From Burhinus oedicnemus (Eukaryota; Chordata; Aves; Charadriiformes; Burhinidae): 64,000 bases of DNA. Of the stretch, positions 61,201 to 64,000 are shown one piece after another. The stretch is taken from NCBI GenBank assembly GCA_008921705.1, contig VFFE01008521.1, positions 1,201,915-1,265,914 of the forward strand. Direction: 5' to 3'. Under the pieces are notes generated by a model. It saw nothing but the letters and a program-made list of their open reading frames with translations, was not told the DNA's origin and searched no databases. Numbering within the stretch: the stretch's first letter is position 1; each line of letters begins with the position of its first letter. Both the position numbers and the translations under genes were made by a program.

Positions 61201-63274
61201 TTTATATATCCATGTACTTATTAGCTGTACATAGCCACCCAATCAATGTGGTCTCTAGCTTCAAAAGGAAGAGGAGAGAGAATAATGTGCAATCATTCCC
61301 TTCTACTTGGGAAAAGAAGGATCCATGGACAAATTGAAAATTCACTGCTGTGAATATATTGTGAAAATTGAAAGAATAATATTATATTTTTTCCCAGAGC
61401 TTTTTGCCCAAGTTATGAGCAGACTACTGAAGCTCAAAATTCCTTGGTGAAGATCTTACAGTACTTTTTTTTTTAACAGGAAAAGAAGAGAAAAAACTCA
61501 GAGTTCAGTTGTAGCATTTTTCAAACTCTATATTAAAACTTTACATTGAAACAATGAGACTCTACAAAATGGATTATATAGAGTAATCCCTTTATGACAC
61601 ATACTGCGTTTACTTCACTATGGTATAGCTACTGATACATTTGCAATCATACCTTCCAGCCTTTTACTGTCAAAACCAGTGGAACAGAATTATGACCTAT
61701 ATCTTACAATTATTACTAATTTTTTTTTGTCTTCCTTTAGTTTCAGAACAAAGAGCTCTTCCTGAAGGAATTCACCTTGATTTGACACGTTAGCATATTT
61801 GTGTGATTTATTCTGTGTGCCTTGGAAGCCAGAGAATGGTCTTGTGGTGGTCTCTTAGACAAAAACTTTTTTTTTTCCCTTAATATGTTGAATAGTAGCA
61901 TACGGGAGACTTGGGGGTGCACATACTCAAATTAGTGTTTCAGAAAAGGGCTTTTTTTTATTCAGGACTGCTTTCCTAACAAATTTCTTCTACTCAAATG
62001 GGTAGTTGCAATACATATAAATTTCAAATATAAAGCAATGGTCAGGAAATTGTTATTATTAATTCCTCTTCTACTTTAATTCACTAGCTTGTTGAATGTA
62101 TGTGGACACAGCCAACAGTGCAGTTCTATCTGCAACTAGGAATACACGGACAGAGTCTAGTACACTGTCTGCCTCCCCAGGGTTTAATAACCTACAAGTT
62201 GACTATGTCTCGATGACTTACCTTGCTTCTTCCTCCTAGGTGGCTAAAAATACCTCTTCATTAAACATCAAACCTACCATGTCAACATCTATGAAGAGCA
62301 AAAAAGACAGGTTTCCCTCAGGGAAAATTGCTTTCAGAAAAATTTCCAAAGTTTGTTCAGATTTTTAGAACAAAGCAAAGCAGAAAAACAAAAAGCAACC
62401 ACCTCTATGGATAGCATTTAAGTATAAAATTATAATTACTTAGCAAGTAGTTTTTTTAATTACTGCTTTCTTTTTTCCTCCTCCTTCTGTTCCATCTTAT
62501 AAAAGTATCAAATTATATTTGTGAAATGAAAATAAAAATCAGTTGTAAAAAAAAAGGATTCTACAATGTGATTTGATGAAATGAGAGGAAATAACAGAAA
62601 TACATTGGAGAAGAGAAAACAAATTTGTCTTAAACGTGCTACAAAAGAAATCGTTATTATAGTATGCCCAAAATGAGACTGATATGTTTGGGGTTGGAAC
62701 TTCATGAAGTTAAATTTCAAAGTTTTCAAAACTTTTCCTTCCTTGCGTCTATGAAGACAATGGTGAAGAAAAACAGAAATAATACACAGATATAATTTAT
62801 TTGTCTCAATAATTTGAAAACAAAAGTAAAACTGTTGTTGTTTCTCAAACTATAATGAATTTTAATCTATTATTCCCCTGGAATCCACAAGAAAGAACAA
62901 GCTGTAGACAATCTTAAAGTAAATCTTTTTGTAGGGTCAACTCCACGTCTAGCACGGGTGGAATAATTAATCATTGTGCTGAGGTTCTTTGGAAGTTGGA
63001 AATAAATCTTTAGTATTATTAGTACTCTCGATAGGTGAAGAAGAATGAGCACCCATTATTTGCACTCTCTGAAATACAACAGTAGGTCCTTTCCAGTCTT
63101 GCTCTATGAATACACTAGATAGCAAACATGCCTCACTTTGCTGTCCTGAGACCATACAAAATGTGTGTACAATGCCACAAACTTCTCATCAGTCTAAGAT
63201 TTCTACCTAACCCTAGTACCATGGTGTCTGTGTTATAATTCTACATCTTTTTATTCCCACAGATATGAAAAAGA
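58261..63274. other. About 5 kb of AT-rich DNA, nothing firmly recognised
   Basis: No interspersed repeat identified. Two strong acceptor-like pyrimidine runs ending in AG occur: CTCCTCCTCCGCCTTCCCCAG, ending at about 58591, and TTTTTTTTGTCTTCCTTTAG, ending at about 61740. Neither is followed by a convincing coding stretch. Confidence 0.5.
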
Positions 63275-63400
63275 CAGAAACTGTTATTCCCGGCAGTGAG
63301 AAGAAGAAAATGGACATAGGCACAGAGAACTGAAGTGATTTGCTCAGTGTCACACAACTCCATGATGGGTTCAGAAATTAAACCTCCAGCTGAACACCCT
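63275..63400 (-). mobile_element. MIR/CORE-SINE-like relic, reverse orientation
   Basis: The plus strand reads GGCACAGAGAACTGAAGTG, ATTTGCTCAGTGTCACACAA and then a diverged stretch ending CAGAAATTAAACCTCC. This follows the reverse complement of the MIR SINE core (the part that reads 'ggcacagagaggttaagt', 'gacttgcccaaggtcacaca', 'ggattcgaaccc'). The matching order extends over about 100 bp with many substitutions, as expected for a very old element. MIR-type SINEs are rare, ancient relics in birds. Edges are approximate. It might be another CORE-SINE family. The ORF at 63335-63586 (+) crosses it and is not credited as a gene. Confidence 0.62.
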
Positions 63401-64000
63401 CCAGACAAAAATCCTTGCCTCATTCATTTATATAAATGGCAGAATGTTACACCTATGCATTTGAAGATGAACAGTGGATCAAAGAAGAAAGACAAGAAAG
63501 GGACAGAAAACCAGCATGCCCAGAGGAGGAGAGAAAGGTTTTCGATTATCTTTGAAGCAGGAAGCAGTGGTGAAGATATGTTTTGAAGATCAGGTAGAAG
63601 GTAATGAAATCACCAGATGAAGTAAATGAATGTTAAGATTGTGGTGATATTAGAAAAGAGGAAGACTATCAGCAAAAGGGGAAAATAAAAGATGGAAACC
63701 TTGAGAAAATTAGATCAGGCAAGAAAGAACAAGGAGGTTGGAGGAAAAAAGGTCCTGAACTAGAGTCAAAGAAATAAATAAATTGAAAAAACATTCTTGT
63801 CCAGTGGGTTCTGTATCAGGTCAGACTAGAAAGAATAAAGTAGGCAGAAGAGAAAAGAAACTAAGGATAAAAAAGAAGGAAACCCCAGAAGTTAAATTAA
63901 TTTAAATTAAAATCATTTAAATTATTGAGAATTTAGGCTTAAACATCAACAATTCTCCAAAAATAATTATAATAACAGATATTATGGATTTGTGAAGAAA
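63401..64000. other. Purine-rich stretch, nothing recognised
   Basis: From about 63460 to 63890 the plus strand is strongly A and G rich with few C. It ends in a TTAAATTAATTTAA palindrome at 63892-63905. No repeat unit or gene recognised. The skew may reflect an old A/G-rich simple repeat. Confidence 0.5.

Noticed and set aside
61710..61795. Acceptor-like TTTTTTTTGTCTTCCTTTAG followed by a short open stretch
   Set aside because: All frames stop within about 17 codons. Too little to claim a terminal exon.
1..64000. tRNA, rRNA, snRNA genes, CRISPR arrays, viral integrations with intact genes, mitochondrial inserts
   Set aside because: Looked for characteristic boxes, spaced repeats and conserved motifs by eye and found none. 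Only LTR and CR1 remnants are present.

Overview
This window looks like nuclear DNA from a bird. It holds at least six chicken-repeat-1 (CR1) LINE fragments with the family's typical 5' truncation, and one long terminal repeat (LTR) of a kind I associate with avian endogenous retroviruses. The rest is AT-rich, gene-poor, single-copy-looking sequence with small microsatellites. I saw no bacterial-style operons, rRNA, tRNA, CRISPR array or confidently coding host exon. The most economical reading is intergenic DNA or the inside of a very large intron. Species and chromosome cannot be told from the sequence.

Layout: 1-14.9 kb is mostly non-repetitive. It has a GC-richer block at 0.48-1.44 kb, a short CR1 3' end at 2.79 kb, a CA/CG repeat at 6.37 kb, and a few weak ORF or exon candidates near 7.2, 10.1-10.8 and 12.1 kb. 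From 14.9 to 17.1 kb a CR1 tail (+) and a longer CR1 (-) face each other tail to tail. From 17 to 32.3 kb there is only AT-rich DNA with simple repeats. From 32.3 to 35.5 kb lies a dense repeat cluster: a promoter-like, possibly LTR-derived segment with three CCAAT boxes and a pyrimidine tract, a CR1 (+) with an acquired stop codon, and a well-formed solo LTR. From 35.5 to 43.5 kb is AT-rich DNA with a 123-codon ORF candidate at 36.2-36.6 kb. A frame-broken CR1 (-) occupies 43.5-44.5 kb. Two moderately long minus-strand open stretches of unknown nature follow, at 44.7-45.2 and 46.2-46.7 kb. From 48.8 to 55.1 kb there is a 30-bp tandem duplication and a 109-codon minus-strand open stretch at 52.1-52.4 kb. 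The longest CR1 (-), 55.1-56.4 kb, carries recognisable reverse transcriptase motifs across three frames. It is followed by an orphan GC-richer segment and by two diverged direct copies of a ~130-bp unit at 56.8 and 57.7 kb. Near the right edge (63.3 kb) is a probable MIR/CORE-SINE relic inside a purine-rich stretch.

No genes here can be shown to work together. The CR1 reverse transcriptase pieces are dead: they lack their 5' ends, and they have frameshifts, stop codons or lost catalytic aspartates. The one exception is a C-terminal fragment at 16.5-17.1 kb, which is still open but far too short to act. I did not find convincing evidence of a new biological system. The items most worth checking are the duplicated ~130-bp unit, the CCAAT-rich LTR-like segment, the MIR-like relic and three unexplained minus-strand open stretches.
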